Below, piece by piece: positions 33,078 through 40,679 of a stretch of DNA of 64,000 nucleotides. The stretch covers positions 70,756-134,755 of the forward strand of contig JAZQLC010000051.1 in assembly GCA_045542485.1 (NCBI GenBank). Direction: 5' to 3'. Each line of letters starts with the position of its first letter. The first letter of the stretch is position 1. The notes below the pieces were generated by a model. The model was not told where the DNA came from. It worked only from the letters and a program-made list of their open reading frames with translations, and did no database searches. Position numbers and translations under genes: made by a program. Origin of the DNA: SIG575 sp045542485 (GTDB lineage: Bacteria > Bacillota > Clostridia > Oscillospirales > Acutalibacteraceae).

Positions 33078-35504
33078 ATGAGACTTTTCAACAAATTTAT
33101 CCGTTTTGTTTCAGGCGCTGAATTGGCTCAGAAAGAAACGGGCGGTGTTGTGACGGGCCAAGCCAACAAAGAGCTCATACCCCATCTCAGAGAATGTGGT
33201 GCTGAGGGCTGTGTGCTTCTTAAAAATGACGGCGTTCTTCCTTTCAGTGAAAAGAATAATGTGGCTGTTTTCGGCAGAGTGCAGATTGACTGGTTTTATG
33301 TGGGCAACGGCTCGGGCGGTGACGTGCGCACACCGTACAAGGTGAATCTTCTTGAAGGTCTTGAAAAAAGCGGACTTAACCTTAATGAAGAACTGAAAAA
33401 TAAATACAAGGCGTGGACTTCAAAAAAGAAAAATATTCCCGACCCCGGTTTCTGGGCACATTGGCCGAGATATTATGAGGAAATGCCCATATCTCTTGAC
33501 GATGTGAAAAAGGCAAAAGAAACAAGTGACAGTGCAGTTATTGTAATCGGCAGGTCATCAGGCGAGGATAGAGAAAATGTTCTTAAAAAAGGAAGCTTTT
33601 ACCTGACAGACAAGGAAAAGATGCTTATTGAAAAAGTCACATCTGTTTTTGACAAAACTCTTCTTATTCTCAATGTGGGTAATATTATTGATTTTGAAGA
33701 AATTGCTGCTTACGGCCAAAAGATTTCTGCCATTCTCATTGTATGGCAGGGTGGTATGGAAAGTGGTAATGCTGCCGCAGATATACTCGCAGGTAAGGTT
33801 AATCCCTCAGGTAAACTGACCGATACAATTGCGAAAACATATGAGGATTATCCCTCGTCGGAAAATTTCGGAAAACTTAAATTCAATAACTATGCAGAAG
33901 ATATTTTCGTAGGTTACAGATATTTTGAGACCTTTGCGAAAGACAGAGTGCTTTATGAATTCGGTTACGGTATGTCTTATACTGACTTTGAAACTGAATT
34001 TGTGAAAGCGGAAGAAAAAGACGGCTCTTTCATATTCACGGCAAAAGTGAAAAATGTGGGCTCAGTTCCCGGTAAGGAAGTGCTTCAGCTTTATGCTTCT
34101 GCACCTCAGGGTAAGCTCGGCAAAGCGTCAAAGGTTCTCACAGGCTTCAGGAAAACAAAGCTTCTCGAACCCGGTGAAGAGGAAGAACTTGTAATCACCG
34201 CAGACAGATATACCTTTGCTTCGTATGACGATTCCGGCGTGACGGGTAATAAGAGCTCGTACATTCTCGAAAAGGGTAAATATGAATTCTATCTTGGCAC
34301 CAGCGTAAGAAAATGCGATAAGGTTTTCTCCTTCACTCTTGAAAAAGATGAAATTCTTGCTACTCTCACGGAGGCTATGGCAGTCAAGGCGGAAATGGCA
34401 TTTGACAGAATGAAAGCCCGGGAGAAGAATGGAGAAATTCTTCTCCGGTATGAAAAAGTCCCCACAGTCACAACAAATCTCAGGGAAATTATTCTTGAAA
34501 ATCTTCCTGAGGGAAAAGAGATGACGGGGGATAAGGGGTATAAACTCAGCGATGTGAAATCAGGAAAAGTTACAATGGACGATTTTGTTGCACAGCTTGA
34601 CCTGACAGAGCTTGAAGCAATCAGCCGTGGTGAAGGTCTTATGAATTCTTCTCTCGGCGCAGAGGGCAACGCAGGTACCCTCGGAGGAGTGCTCCCGTCG
34701 CTTCGCGAAAAAGGCATCCCTGCTATGACCACAACAGACGGTCCGTCAGGAATACGCCTTATGGCATCCTGCTCACTTCTTCCCTGTGGTACGGCTATTG
34801 CCTGTACCTGGAATGAGGCTCTTACATATTCTCTCTTTGAAAAAGTCGGAGAGGAAATGAAGGACAGAGGAAGCGATATGCTTCTTGCTCCCGGTATGAA
34901 TATTCACCGTAATCCTCTCTGCGGAAGAAACTTTGAATATTATTCAGAGGACCCGTTGCTTACGGGTAAAATCGCATCTGCAACTGTCAGAGGAATACAG
35001 AAGCATAATCTTTCGGCTTGTCCCAAGCATTTTGCCTGTAACAATCAGGAGCTTAACCGTAATCATACAGATTCCGTTGTTTCCGAAAGAGCACTGAGAG
35101 AAATCTATCTCAAGGGCTTTGAAATCTGTGTGAAAGAGGCGAAACCTCTTAATATTATGACAAGCTACAACAAGGTCAACGGCGTGTGGAGTCACTACAA
35201 TTACGAGCTTTGCACAACGATTCTTCGCGGTGAATGGGGATACAAGGGTAATGTTGTCACAGACTGGTGGATGCGTTATGCACCTTCGCCTGAATTCCCC
35301 AATCTGAGAGATAATGCATACAGAGTCCGTGCACAGGTTGATGTGCTTATGCCCGGCGGTAAAACTGCAGTTAGCAAGTCTGCCTCAGATGACGGCTCAC
35401 TTACGGAAACATATGGCAGTAAAGACGGCATAACTTTGGGTGAGCTTCAGAGAAGTGCAAAAAATGTTCTGAATTATATTATTTCATCAGGTAAAGAAAT
35501 CTGA
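33078..35504 (+). CDS. Domain-inverted GH3 beta-glycosidase
   Basis: An 808-residue protein with GH3 domains in swapped order. Residues about 30-260 are the alpha/beta sandwich normally at the C-terminus (ECGAEGCVLLKNDGVLP, VWQGGMESGNAAADILAG, NPSGKLTDTI). Residues about 310-400 are a fibronectin-III-like domain. Residues about 505-800 are the TIM barrel normally at the N-terminus (TTDGPSGIRL, APGMNIHRNPLCGRNFEYYS, CPKHFACNNQE), with the nucleophile Asp in VVTDWWM (about 728). Some Ruminococcus beta-glucosidases have this inversion. Whether it cleaves glucosides, xylosides or arabinosides is not resolved; its GH51 partner suggests hemicellulose side products. GGTG precedes the ATG. Confidence 0.9.
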   Translation: MRLFNKFIRFVSGAELAQKETGGVVTGQANKELIPHLRECGAEGCVLLKNDGVLPFSEKNNVAVFGRVQIDWFYVGNGSGGDVRTPYKVNLLEGLEKSGLNLNEELKNKYKAWTSKKKNIPDPGFWAHWPRYYEEMPISLDDVKKAKETSDSAVIVIGRSSGEDRENVLKKGSFYLTDKEKMLIEKVTSVFDKTLLILNVGNIIDFEEIAAYGQKISAILIVWQGGMESGNAAADILAGKVNPSGKLTDTIAKTYEDYPSSENFGKLKFNNYAEDIFVGYRYFETFAKDRVLYEFGYGMSYTDFETEFVKAEEKDGSFIFTAKVKNVGSVPGKEVLQLYASAPQGKLGKASKVLTGFRKTKLLEPGEEEELVITADRYTFASYDDSGVTGNKSSYILEKGKYEFYLGTSVRKCDKVFSFTLEKDEILATLTEAMAVKAEMAFDRMKAREKNGEILLRYEKVPTVTTNLREIILENLPEGKEMTGDKGYKLSDVKSGKVTMDDFVAQLDLTELEAISRGEGLMNSSLGAEGNAGTLGGVLPSLREKGIPAMTTTDGPSGIRLMASCSLLPCGTAIACTWNEALTYSLFEKVGEEMKDRGSDMLLAPGMNIHRNPLCGRNFEYYSEDPLLTGKIASATVRGIQKHNLSACPKHFACNNQELNRNHTDSVVSERALREIYLKGFEICVKEAKPLNIMTSYNKVNGVWSHYNYELCTTILRGEWGYKGNVVTDWWMRYAPSPEFPNLRDNAYRVRAQVDVLMPGGKTAVSKSASDDGSLTETYGSKDGITLGELQRSAKNVLNYIISSGKEI

Positions 35505-35513
35505 ATATAAAAG

Positions 35514-35544
35514 AAAAAAGGTTGAGAGATTCTCAACCTTTTTT
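35514..35544. terminator. Bidirectional terminator after GH3
   Basis: A 14-bp stem AAAAAAGGTTGAGA/TCTCAACCTTTTTT (35514-35527/35531-35544) lies between convergent genes; A/T arms give T-runs in both directions. Confidence 0.92.
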
Positions 35545-35545
35545 G

Positions 35546-36238
35546 TTATATAAATTTGTCAATCAGATAAATCACTGCAAGATGTGCAGGGTAGAAAATA
35601 TAGAAAACATATTTCATATTCAATTTTCCTCTTTTGCCGTTGTAGAGCATCAGGAGAGGAACAGCACACAGAGAATAAATCTGTGCTTGGTTGAGGTATG
35701 TCATTCCCAGAAGAACGATAGCGGTGAAAAGGATTTTCAGGGACTTTTTCTTGGGGAAGTAAACTGCTACGGGAAGAAAGACTCCCAAAAATCCGTAATC
35801 GAATCTGAACCCGTATGTGCTGAAAAGTTCAGGTGCTATGGCACAGAGGAAAATAACCGACAACCACACGAGGATAAAGATAAGCAGACTTTTTCCGTCT
35901 TTTTTTCTGAAGAAATTATCTGCTGAAAATATGGCACAGATTGAAAGTGTGAATGTAAGCAGAATGTTCATATGGAATGAAGCTGATGTGAGCAGATAAA
36001 CTGCCTGACATCCGAAGCCCATAGCGGCGATAAGCAGCAGGTATCTGCGTCTGTCTTTCGTGTAAAAACACCCTTCTGCAATCATATACGCAAATATCGG
36101 GAATGCGAGTCTGCCGATAATTCTGAAAATTCTGATGTGGGGGAAGAGCACAAGTCCCATATGGTCAGTGAGCATTGAAACCATAGCTATGACCTTAAGA
36201 GAGTTATTTGATAAAAGAGAAAATTTTTCTTTTTGCAT
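35546..36238 (-). CDS. TraX-like multi-pass membrane protein (acyltransferase-fold family)
   Basis: About 230 residues with roughly 8 hydrophobic helices. The opening NNSLKVIAMVSMLTDHMGLV and GRLAFPIFAYMIAEG match the TraX family found widely in Firmicutes, related in fold to membrane acyltransferases; YFIFYPAHL-like YIFYPAHLAVIYLI closes it. The start is uncertain: ATG at 36238 keeps the family N-terminus, while an ATG at 36274 would overlap the upstream gene, and neither has a convincing ribosome-binding site. It is the last gene of a three-gene minus-strand operon. Confidence 0.75.
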   Translation of the reverse strand: MQKEKFSLLSNNSLKVIAMVSMLTDHMGLVLFPHIRIFRIIGRLAFPIFAYMIAEGCFYTKDRRRYLLLIAAMGFGCQAVYLLTSASFHMNILLTFTLSICAIFSADNFFRKKDGKSLLIFILVWLSVIFLCAIAPELFSTYGFRFDYGFLGVFLPVAVYFPKKKSLKILFTAIVLLGMTYLNQAQIYSLCAVPLLMLYNGKRGKLNMKYVFYIFYPAHLAVIYLIDKFI

Positions 36239-36260
36239 AATTTTTGAATTTTTCTGCAAA

Positions 36261-36842
36261 CTAATTCTGCTCATCAAGTGTGAGAGAAAAGCTGTCAAGG
36301 AATGTGTCAAGGAAGAAATCGGCCTCTTCCATTTTCATATCTCTTATTGCTTTTTCGGTGGATTTGAGTGCACTTTCAAATTCTTTGTTTCCTGCTTTTC
36401 TTTCCTCGAGACATTTTGTCAGAGCGCTGATTTTATCAGCGGCTTTAACGATTTTCCAGAGATATTCGTCTTCCTCTTCTCTGAAGAAAAGGGGAGAGAA
36501 GTCTTCCTGCAATTCTGCGGGAAGCATAGAGAGAAGCTTTGTACAAGCATTTTCTTCTATTTTTGAATAAACCTCTTTAATGTCTTCGTTGAAGTATTTT
36601 ACGGGCGTAGGCAAGTCACCTGTAATGATTTCCGGCATATCATGGTATAGGGCGAGGACGGCTGCTCTGTCTGCGTTCAGATTGCCGCCGAAGTATTTGT
36701 TTCTGATAAGTGCGAGTGCGTGGGCAAATGCGGCGGTTTCCATAGAGTGCTGACAAATGCTCTCTTCCTGAACGTTACGCATAAGCGCCCAACGGTTTAT
36801 ATATTTCATTCTTGCCAACATGGCGAAAAAGTGACTGTTCAT
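36261..36842 (-). CDS. yfbR: HD-domain 5'-deoxynucleotidase, YfbR type
   Basis: A 193-residue HD-domain phosphohydrolase, very close in layout to E. coli YfbR: MNSHFFAMLARMKYINRW at the N-terminus, the His in CQHSMETAAFAHALA, the HD pair in YHDMPEIITGDLPTPVKYF and the later Asp in KAADKISALTKCLEE. It dephosphorylates deoxyribonucleoside 5'-monophosphates, helping nucleotide salvage and dNTP balance. It starts 2 bases after the nucleosidase stop, so the two are coupled. Confidence 0.9.
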   Translation of the reverse strand: MNSHFFAMLARMKYINRWALMRNVQEESICQHSMETAAFAHALALIRNKYFGGNLNADRAAVLALYHDMPEIITGDLPTPVKYFNEDIKEVYSKIEENACTKLLSMLPAELQEDFSPLFFREEEDEYLWKIVKAADKISALTKCLEERKAGNKEFESALKSTEKAIRDMKMEEADFFLDTFLDSFSLTLDEQN

Positions 36843-36844
36843 TT

Positions 36845-37534
36845 TTATATATTCTCCGAAATTTTTTCTAACATTTCTCCGGCAACTTCGCTCAGATGAA
36901 CTTCTTTTTTGTTGTTGAGCTCTCTGTAATTTTCAACTGCACTTTCGTCACAGTCGTCGGAAATTTTTCTGATTGCAAGGAACGGTGTGCCTGTTTTGTG
37001 ACACACGGCAGCGATTGCGCCTGTTTCCATATCGAAAGAGCAGATGGAGAATGTGTCAAGGAACTTCTTTTTAAGAGCTGAATCTGCAAGGAAAATATCG
37101 CCCGTACCCAGTTTGCCGAAATGGTTGATTCTGCATTCTTTTGCAAGAGAGAGTAGCTTTTCGTCTGCCTTGTACACAAAAACATCCTGAGGCTTTACTC
37201 CCAACTCGTAGCCGATGGCTGTCAGGTCAAAGTCACATTCTGTGTATTCTGTACCGGCAACGATGAAATTTCTCTGCACACCGTGAACGGCCCCTGAAAG
37301 TCCTACATTGAGAATGGCGTCTACCTTTTCGCTCTCTATCAGCCAGAGTGTGGCGATTGCGGCGTTTACTTTACCGATGCCGCACTCTACACCCACAACT
37401 TCAATCTTTTCATTGAAAGAGAATCTGATGCAGTTGTTTGTGAGAGCCGTAAACTCTGTGGGGGAAAATTCCGATGCGAATTTTTTAAAAGGGTCATATT
37501 CATAGCTGTCTGCGATAACAAAACCGATTTTCAT
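36845..37534 (-). CDS. 5'-methylthioadenosine/S-adenosylhomocysteine nucleosidase
   Basis: A 229-residue phosphorylase/nucleosidase-fold protein. It shows GVECGIGKVNAAIATLWLI (about 50-68), LNVGLSGAVHG, the MTAN-type substrate motif FDMETGAIAAVCHKTGTPF (about 170-188), and ISDDCDES with the catalytic Asp. It cleaves adenine from MTA/SAH in S-adenosylmethionine recycling; a related adenosylated substrate is possible. AGGTG precedes the ATG at 37534. It is the first gene of the operon with yfbR and the TraX-like gene, behind a strong promoter. Confidence 0.88.
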   Translation of the reverse strand: MKIGFVIADSYEYDPFKKFASEFSPTEFTALTNNCIRFSFNEKIEVVGVECGIGKVNAAIATLWLIESEKVDAILNVGLSGAVHGVQRNFIVAGTEYTECDFDLTAIGYELGVKPQDVFVYKADEKLLSLAKECRINHFGKLGTGDIFLADSALKKKFLDTFSICSFDMETGAIAAVCHKTGTPFLAIRKISDDCDESAVENYRELNNKKEVHLSEVAGEMLEKISENI

Positions 37535-37562
37535 ATTATTCACCTGTTTCTTATTTTTATAA

Positions 37563-37591
37563 ATTATACAACACATAGTCTTCAAAGTCAA
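37563..37591 (-). promoter_or_regulatory. Promoter of the nucleosidase-yfbR-traX operon
   Basis: Minus-strand TTGACT (37591-37586) and consensus TATAAT (37568-37563), spacer 17. Confidence 0.8.
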
Positions 37592-37605
37592 TTGCAAACC
37601 TTCTC

Positions 37606-37720
37606 GCAGTGATTATTATACGGTGGCAGATTTTATGCAGTCTGTCCTGTGGGGAGCCGTATATTTCACTGCTTGATATACTGCCGATATACCGTAAAAT
37701 CGGGGTGTCGGCATTTTTTT
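37606..37720 (+). ncRNA. Candidate structured small RNA ending in an intrinsic terminator
   Basis: No reading frame fits here. GCAGTGA (37606-37612) pairs with TCACTGC (37666-37672), TATACGG (37617-37623) with CCGTATA (37657-37663), and an inner GGCAGA/TCTGTC hairpin closes the top. A second hairpin with T7 (37682-37720) ends it on the plus strand. I do not recognise the 4.5S, 6S, tmRNA or RNase P conserved cores. The promoter is unclear, so transcription is inferred from the terminator. Confidence 0.45.
37682..37720 (+). terminator. Intrinsic terminator upstream of the tRNA promoter
   Basis: TGCCGATATACCG (37682-37694) pairs with CGGGGTGTCGGCA (37701-37713), two G-U pairs and one mismatch, followed by seven T. 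No plus-strand gene precedes it, which is why a small RNA is proposed. Confidence 0.85.
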
Positions 37721-37751
37721 GAAATTTTTTAAATTTTTTTTGAAAAAAGTA

Positions 37752-37780
37752 TTGACAAATTGGATTTTGTCGATTATAAT
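37752..37780 (+). promoter_or_regulatory. Promoter of tRNA-Met/tRNA-Glu
   Basis: Full-consensus TTGACA (37752-37757) and TATAAT (37775-37780), spacer 17, preceded by A/T tracts like an UP element. A near-identical module stands before the second tRNA cluster (62168-62196). Confidence 0.92.
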
Positions 37781-37801
37781 GTACAAGTGCTTTGAGGTTA
37801 T

Positions 37802-37878
37802 GGCTGCATAGCTCAGTTGGCTAGAGCATACGGTTCATACCCGTAGTGTCGTTGGTTCAAATCCAACTGCAGCCACCA
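37802..37878 (+). tRNA. tRNA-Met (anticodon CAT, elongator type)
   Basis: A 77-base cloverleaf with encoded CCA. GGCTGCA pairs with TGCAGCC; the anticodon arm reads CGGTTCATACCCG; the T-arm is TTGGTTCAAATCCAA. The paired first base argues against initiator tRNA, and the arm sequence favours elongator Met over tRNA-Ile2. Confidence 0.95.
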
Positions 37879-37884
37879 TTATAT

Positions 37885-37959
37885 GGCCCGGTGGTCAAGC
37901 GGTTAAGACACCGCCCTTTCACGGCGGTAACACGAGTTCGATTCTCGTCCGGGTCACCA
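37885..37959 (+). tRNA. tRNA-Glu (anticodon TTC)
   Basis: A 75-base cloverleaf with encoded CCA. The anticodon arm CCGCCCTTTCACGGCGG and T-arm ACGAGTTCGATTCTCGT are intact. It lies 6 bases after tRNA-Met in the same transcript. Confidence 0.95.
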
Positions 37960-37992
37960 AACTCCAAGATGTTCAAATCTTGGAGTTTTTTT
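37960..37992 (+). terminator. Terminator of the tRNA-Met/Glu transcript
   Basis: The stem ACTCCAAGAT/ATCTTGGAGT, loop GTTCAA, is followed by seven T directly after the tRNA-Glu CCA. Confidence 0.92.
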
Positions 37993-38038
37993 CTTGATAT
38001 TTTTAAATTTACTTTTTTATTCACGGGGAGGCGACTTT

Positions 38039-39310
38039 ATGTTTGTAGATGTTGCGAAAATCAAAATCAAAGCAGGTAACGGTGGCGACGGTGCCGTTAT
38101 GTTCCACAGGGAAAAATATGTCGCTTCAGGCGGACCTGACGGCGGAGACGGCGGAAAGGGCGGCGACATTGTTTTTCAGGTAGATACAAATATGTCCACA
38201 CTTGCTGATTTCCGTTATAAGAGAAAATACAGCGCTGAGCACGGCGAAAAAGGTCAGGGCGGCAGAAAAAACGGAAAAAAAGGTAAAGACCTTATAATTC
38301 GTGTTCCCAAGGGTACAATAATCCGTGAAGTGGAAAGCGGCGCGATTATGGCAGATATGGGTGCTATGGACTCCTTTATTGCTGCGAAAGGCGGCAGAGG
38401 CGGTTGGGGCAACAGCCATTTTGCAACACCCACAAGACAGACACCCCGCTTCGCAAAAAGCGGTGTTCCCGGTGAAAGCTGGGAAGTTACGCTTGAGCTT
38501 AAGCTTCTTGCCGATGTGGGACTTTTAGGATATCCCAATGTTGGTAAATCAACATTTATTTCAGTTGTCAGCGAGGCAAAGCCGATTATCGCAAACTATC
38601 ATTTCACAACAATCACACCTGTTCTCGGCGTTGTTGATATGGGTGACGAAAACTCCTTCGTAATGGCTGATATTCCCGGTCTTATCGAGGGCGCAGGTGA
38701 CGGAGTCGGTCTCGGACACGAGTTTCTCCGCCATGTTGAAAGATGCCGTATGCTTGTTCACATTCTCGATGTGGCAGGCAGCGAGGGCAGAGACCCCATT
38801 GAGGACTTTGAGACAATCAACAAGGAGCTTGAAAAATTCAACAGCGACCTTGCTGACCGTCCTCAGATAGTTGTTGCCAATAAGGTTGACCTTGCAACAG
38901 ATGAACAGCTTTCAAGACTTGAAGAATATATCCGTTCAAAGGGCTATGATTTTATGACAATGTGCGCTCCTATTGCAGAGGGCACAAAGGATGTTATCAA
39001 CGCCGTGTGGAAAATGCTTCAGACTCTTCCTCCTATCAAGGAATATGAATCTGAAGAAATTCCCACAGAGGTTATCGCAGAAAACACTTCAAACAAATTT
39101 TCCATTGATGTTCAGGAAGATGTGTATTTTGTGGAGGGCGAGTGGCTTCTTAAAATCCTTCAGAGGACAGACCTTGATGACTATGAATCACTCCAGTATT
39201 TCCAGAGAGTTCTTCGCTCTTCGGGAATTATTGATGCACTTCTTCAAAGAGGCATTCAGGAGGGTGACACAGTCTGCATATATGACCTTGAATTTGACTT
39301 TGTTCTTTGA
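38039..39310 (+). CDS. obg: Ribosome-assembly GTPase Obg
   Basis: A 423-residue GTPase. The Gly-rich Obg fold is at about 1-158 (KIKAGNGGDGAVMFHREKY, GGPDGGDGGKGGD). The G domain has GYPNVGKST (about 163-171), DIPGLIEGA and NKVDL. A C-terminal OCT domain is at about 350-420 (DVYFVEGEWLLKIL). It acts in late 50S assembly and growth control. GGGGAGG lies 8 bases before the ATG at 38039; a longer upstream frame would read into the tRNA terminator. It is followed 12 bases later by mrnC. Confidence 0.96.
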   Translation: MFVDVAKIKIKAGNGGDGAVMFHREKYVASGGPDGGDGGKGGDIVFQVDTNMSTLADFRYKRKYSAEHGEKGQGGRKNGKKGKDLIIRVPKGTIIREVESGAIMADMGAMDSFIAAKGGRGGWGNSHFATPTRQTPRFAKSGVPGESWEVTLELKLLADVGLLGYPNVGKSTFISVVSEAKPIIANYHFTTITPVLGVVDMGDENSFVMADIPGLIEGAGDGVGLGHEFLRHVERCRMLVHILDVAGSEGRDPIEDFETINKELEKFNSDLADRPQIVVANKVDLATDEQLSRLEEYIRSKGYDFMTMCAPIAEGTKDVINAVWKMLQTLPPIKEYESEEIPTEVIAENTSNKFSIDVQEDVYFVEGEWLLKILQRTDLDDYESLQYFQRVLRSSGIIDALLQRGIQEGDTVCIYDLEFDFVL

Positions 39311-39322
39311 TGGAGTTGGGAT

Positions 39323-39712
39323 ATGAGATTTACAGATAACAAATGTGACCCTAACAATCTCAGCCCGTTGATGCTTGCTTTTATCGGCGATACGGTGTAT
39401 GACCTGTTTGTCAGGGAAACGCTTCTCACGGAGTGTCCCCGACCTGTGAAAAAGCTTCATTCTCTGGCGGTTGAGGAGGTTTCTGCAACTGCTCAGGCGA
39501 GAAAAATCAAGGCAGTTCGGGATATGCTCACTGAGGAAGAGGCTGATATTTTCAGGCGCGGCAGAAATGCACACACGGGACACGTGCCAAAGAGTGCCGA
39601 TGTTATGACATACCACTACGCAACGGGGCTTGAGACACTTTTCGGATATCTTTATCTCAAGGGAGAAGAGGAAAGACTGAAAGAACTTTTTGGGGCGATA
39701 CATAATTTATAA
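39323..39712 (+). CDS. mrnC: Mini-ribonuclease III (23S rRNA maturation)
   Basis: A 129-residue RNase III-like catalytic domain with no dsRNA-binding domain. LMLAFIGDTVYDLFVR holds the catalytic Asp and GLETLFGYLYL the second acidic patch. HTGHVPKSADVMTYHYATG is typical of the family. It processes 23S rRNA ends in Firmicutes. GGAG precedes the ATG; the gene lies between obg and yitT. A full-length rnc is also present at 51137. Confidence 0.92.
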   Translation: MRFTDNKCDPNNLSPLMLAFIGDTVYDLFVRETLLTECPRPVKKLHSLAVEEVSATAQARKIKAVRDMLTEEEADIFRRGRNAHTGHVPKSADVMTYHYATGLETLFGYLYLKGEEERLKELFGAIHNL

Positions 39713-39724
39713 GGTTGTGTCGCT

Positions 39725-40579
39725 TTGAAGAATAAAATTAAAGAAACATTTCTTGATATGATTTTTTGTGGCGGCGGCTGTATTGTTTACAGTGCCGCCA
39801 TTAATATTTTTGCAGAAAGCAACGACATAGCTCAGGGTGGAGTTACGGGCGTGGCTATGCTTGTCAATTATATTTTTCCGAAAATCCCCATCGGCATAGC
39901 CTCGTTTGTTCTGAATCTTCCTTTGTTCATTATAGCGTGGAAAAAGATCGGCGGAAAATTTATCGGCAAATCCTTTCTTGTTACGGCTTTTCTTTCGTTT
40001 GTCATTGACACGGTTTCGTTTCTTCCTGCCTACACGGGGGATAAAATGCTCTCCACCGTTTTTTGCGGAGTGCTGTCAGGGTTTGCTGTCTCGCTTGTGC
40101 TTATGCGCGGTCTGACAACGGGTGGAACGGACATTCTCGCAAAGCTTATCCGCCTTAAAAAACCACAGATGTCAATGGGAAGGCTCTTGCTGATATGTGA
40201 TTTTTTTGTCGTTGTATCCTCAGGCTTTGTTTACGGAAAAATTGAGAGTGCCCTGTATTCCCTTGTGCTGATTTTCGTTTCATCCTATGTGATTGACAAA
40301 ATCCTTTTCGGTCTTACGGATTCACGGACACTGCTTGTTGTGACGGAAAAATATGAGAAGATTTCTGCTGAGATTATGAGTGAAATCGGCAGGGGAGTGA
40401 GTGTTATTGAGGCAGTTGGGGCGTATACGGGAAAGACCAAAAAAATTCTCCTTTCGGCGATGCTGAGAGGAGAAATAAACCGTGTTGTGAAAATTATCGG
40501 AGAGTGCGACAAAAATGCTTTCATAATAATTCTGCCATCCAGTGAGATTGTAGGTACAGGTTTTGAACGGAATAAGTGA
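39725..40579 (+). CDS. YitT-family membrane protein
   Basis: A 284-residue protein with about 5-6 hydrophobic segments (about 10-190), including the family signatures NDIAQGGVTGVAML and MRGLTTGGTDILAKLI. A C-terminal soluble DUF2179 domain follows (about 200-280, TDSRTLLVVTEKYEKI, VYTGK-like AYTGKTKKIL). Function is unknown; the family is broadly conserved in Firmicutes. The start is TTG at 39725 with AAGG about 10 bases upstream, 12 bases after mrnC. Confidence 0.87.
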   Translation: MKNKIKETFLDMIFCGGGCIVYSAAINIFAESNDIAQGGVTGVAMLVNYIFPKIPIGIASFVLNLPLFIIAWKKIGGKFIGKSFLVTAFLSFVIDTVSFLPAYTGDKMLSTVFCGVLSGFAVSLVLMRGLTTGGTDILAKLIRLKKPQMSMGRLLLICDFFVVVSSGFVYGKIESALYSLVLIFVSSYVIDKILFGLTDSRTLLVVTEKYEKISAEIMSEIGRGVSVIEAVGAYTGKTKKILLSAMLRGEINRVVKIIGECDKNAFIIILPSSEIVGTGFERNK

Positions 40580-40628
40580 TTTTAATGGGATTTTTGCAAA
40601 AAGAATGCGCAAATATAACAAAATATAC

Positions 40629-40657
40629 TTGAAATAAGCAGTTTTTTATGTTACGAT
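40629..40657 (+). promoter_or_regulatory. Promoter of exported Ig-like protein 3
   Basis: TTGAAA (40629-40634) and TACGAT (40652-40657), spacer 17. Confidence 0.5.
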
Positions 40658-40679
40658 AAACAAAAAAGGAGTGTTTTCT

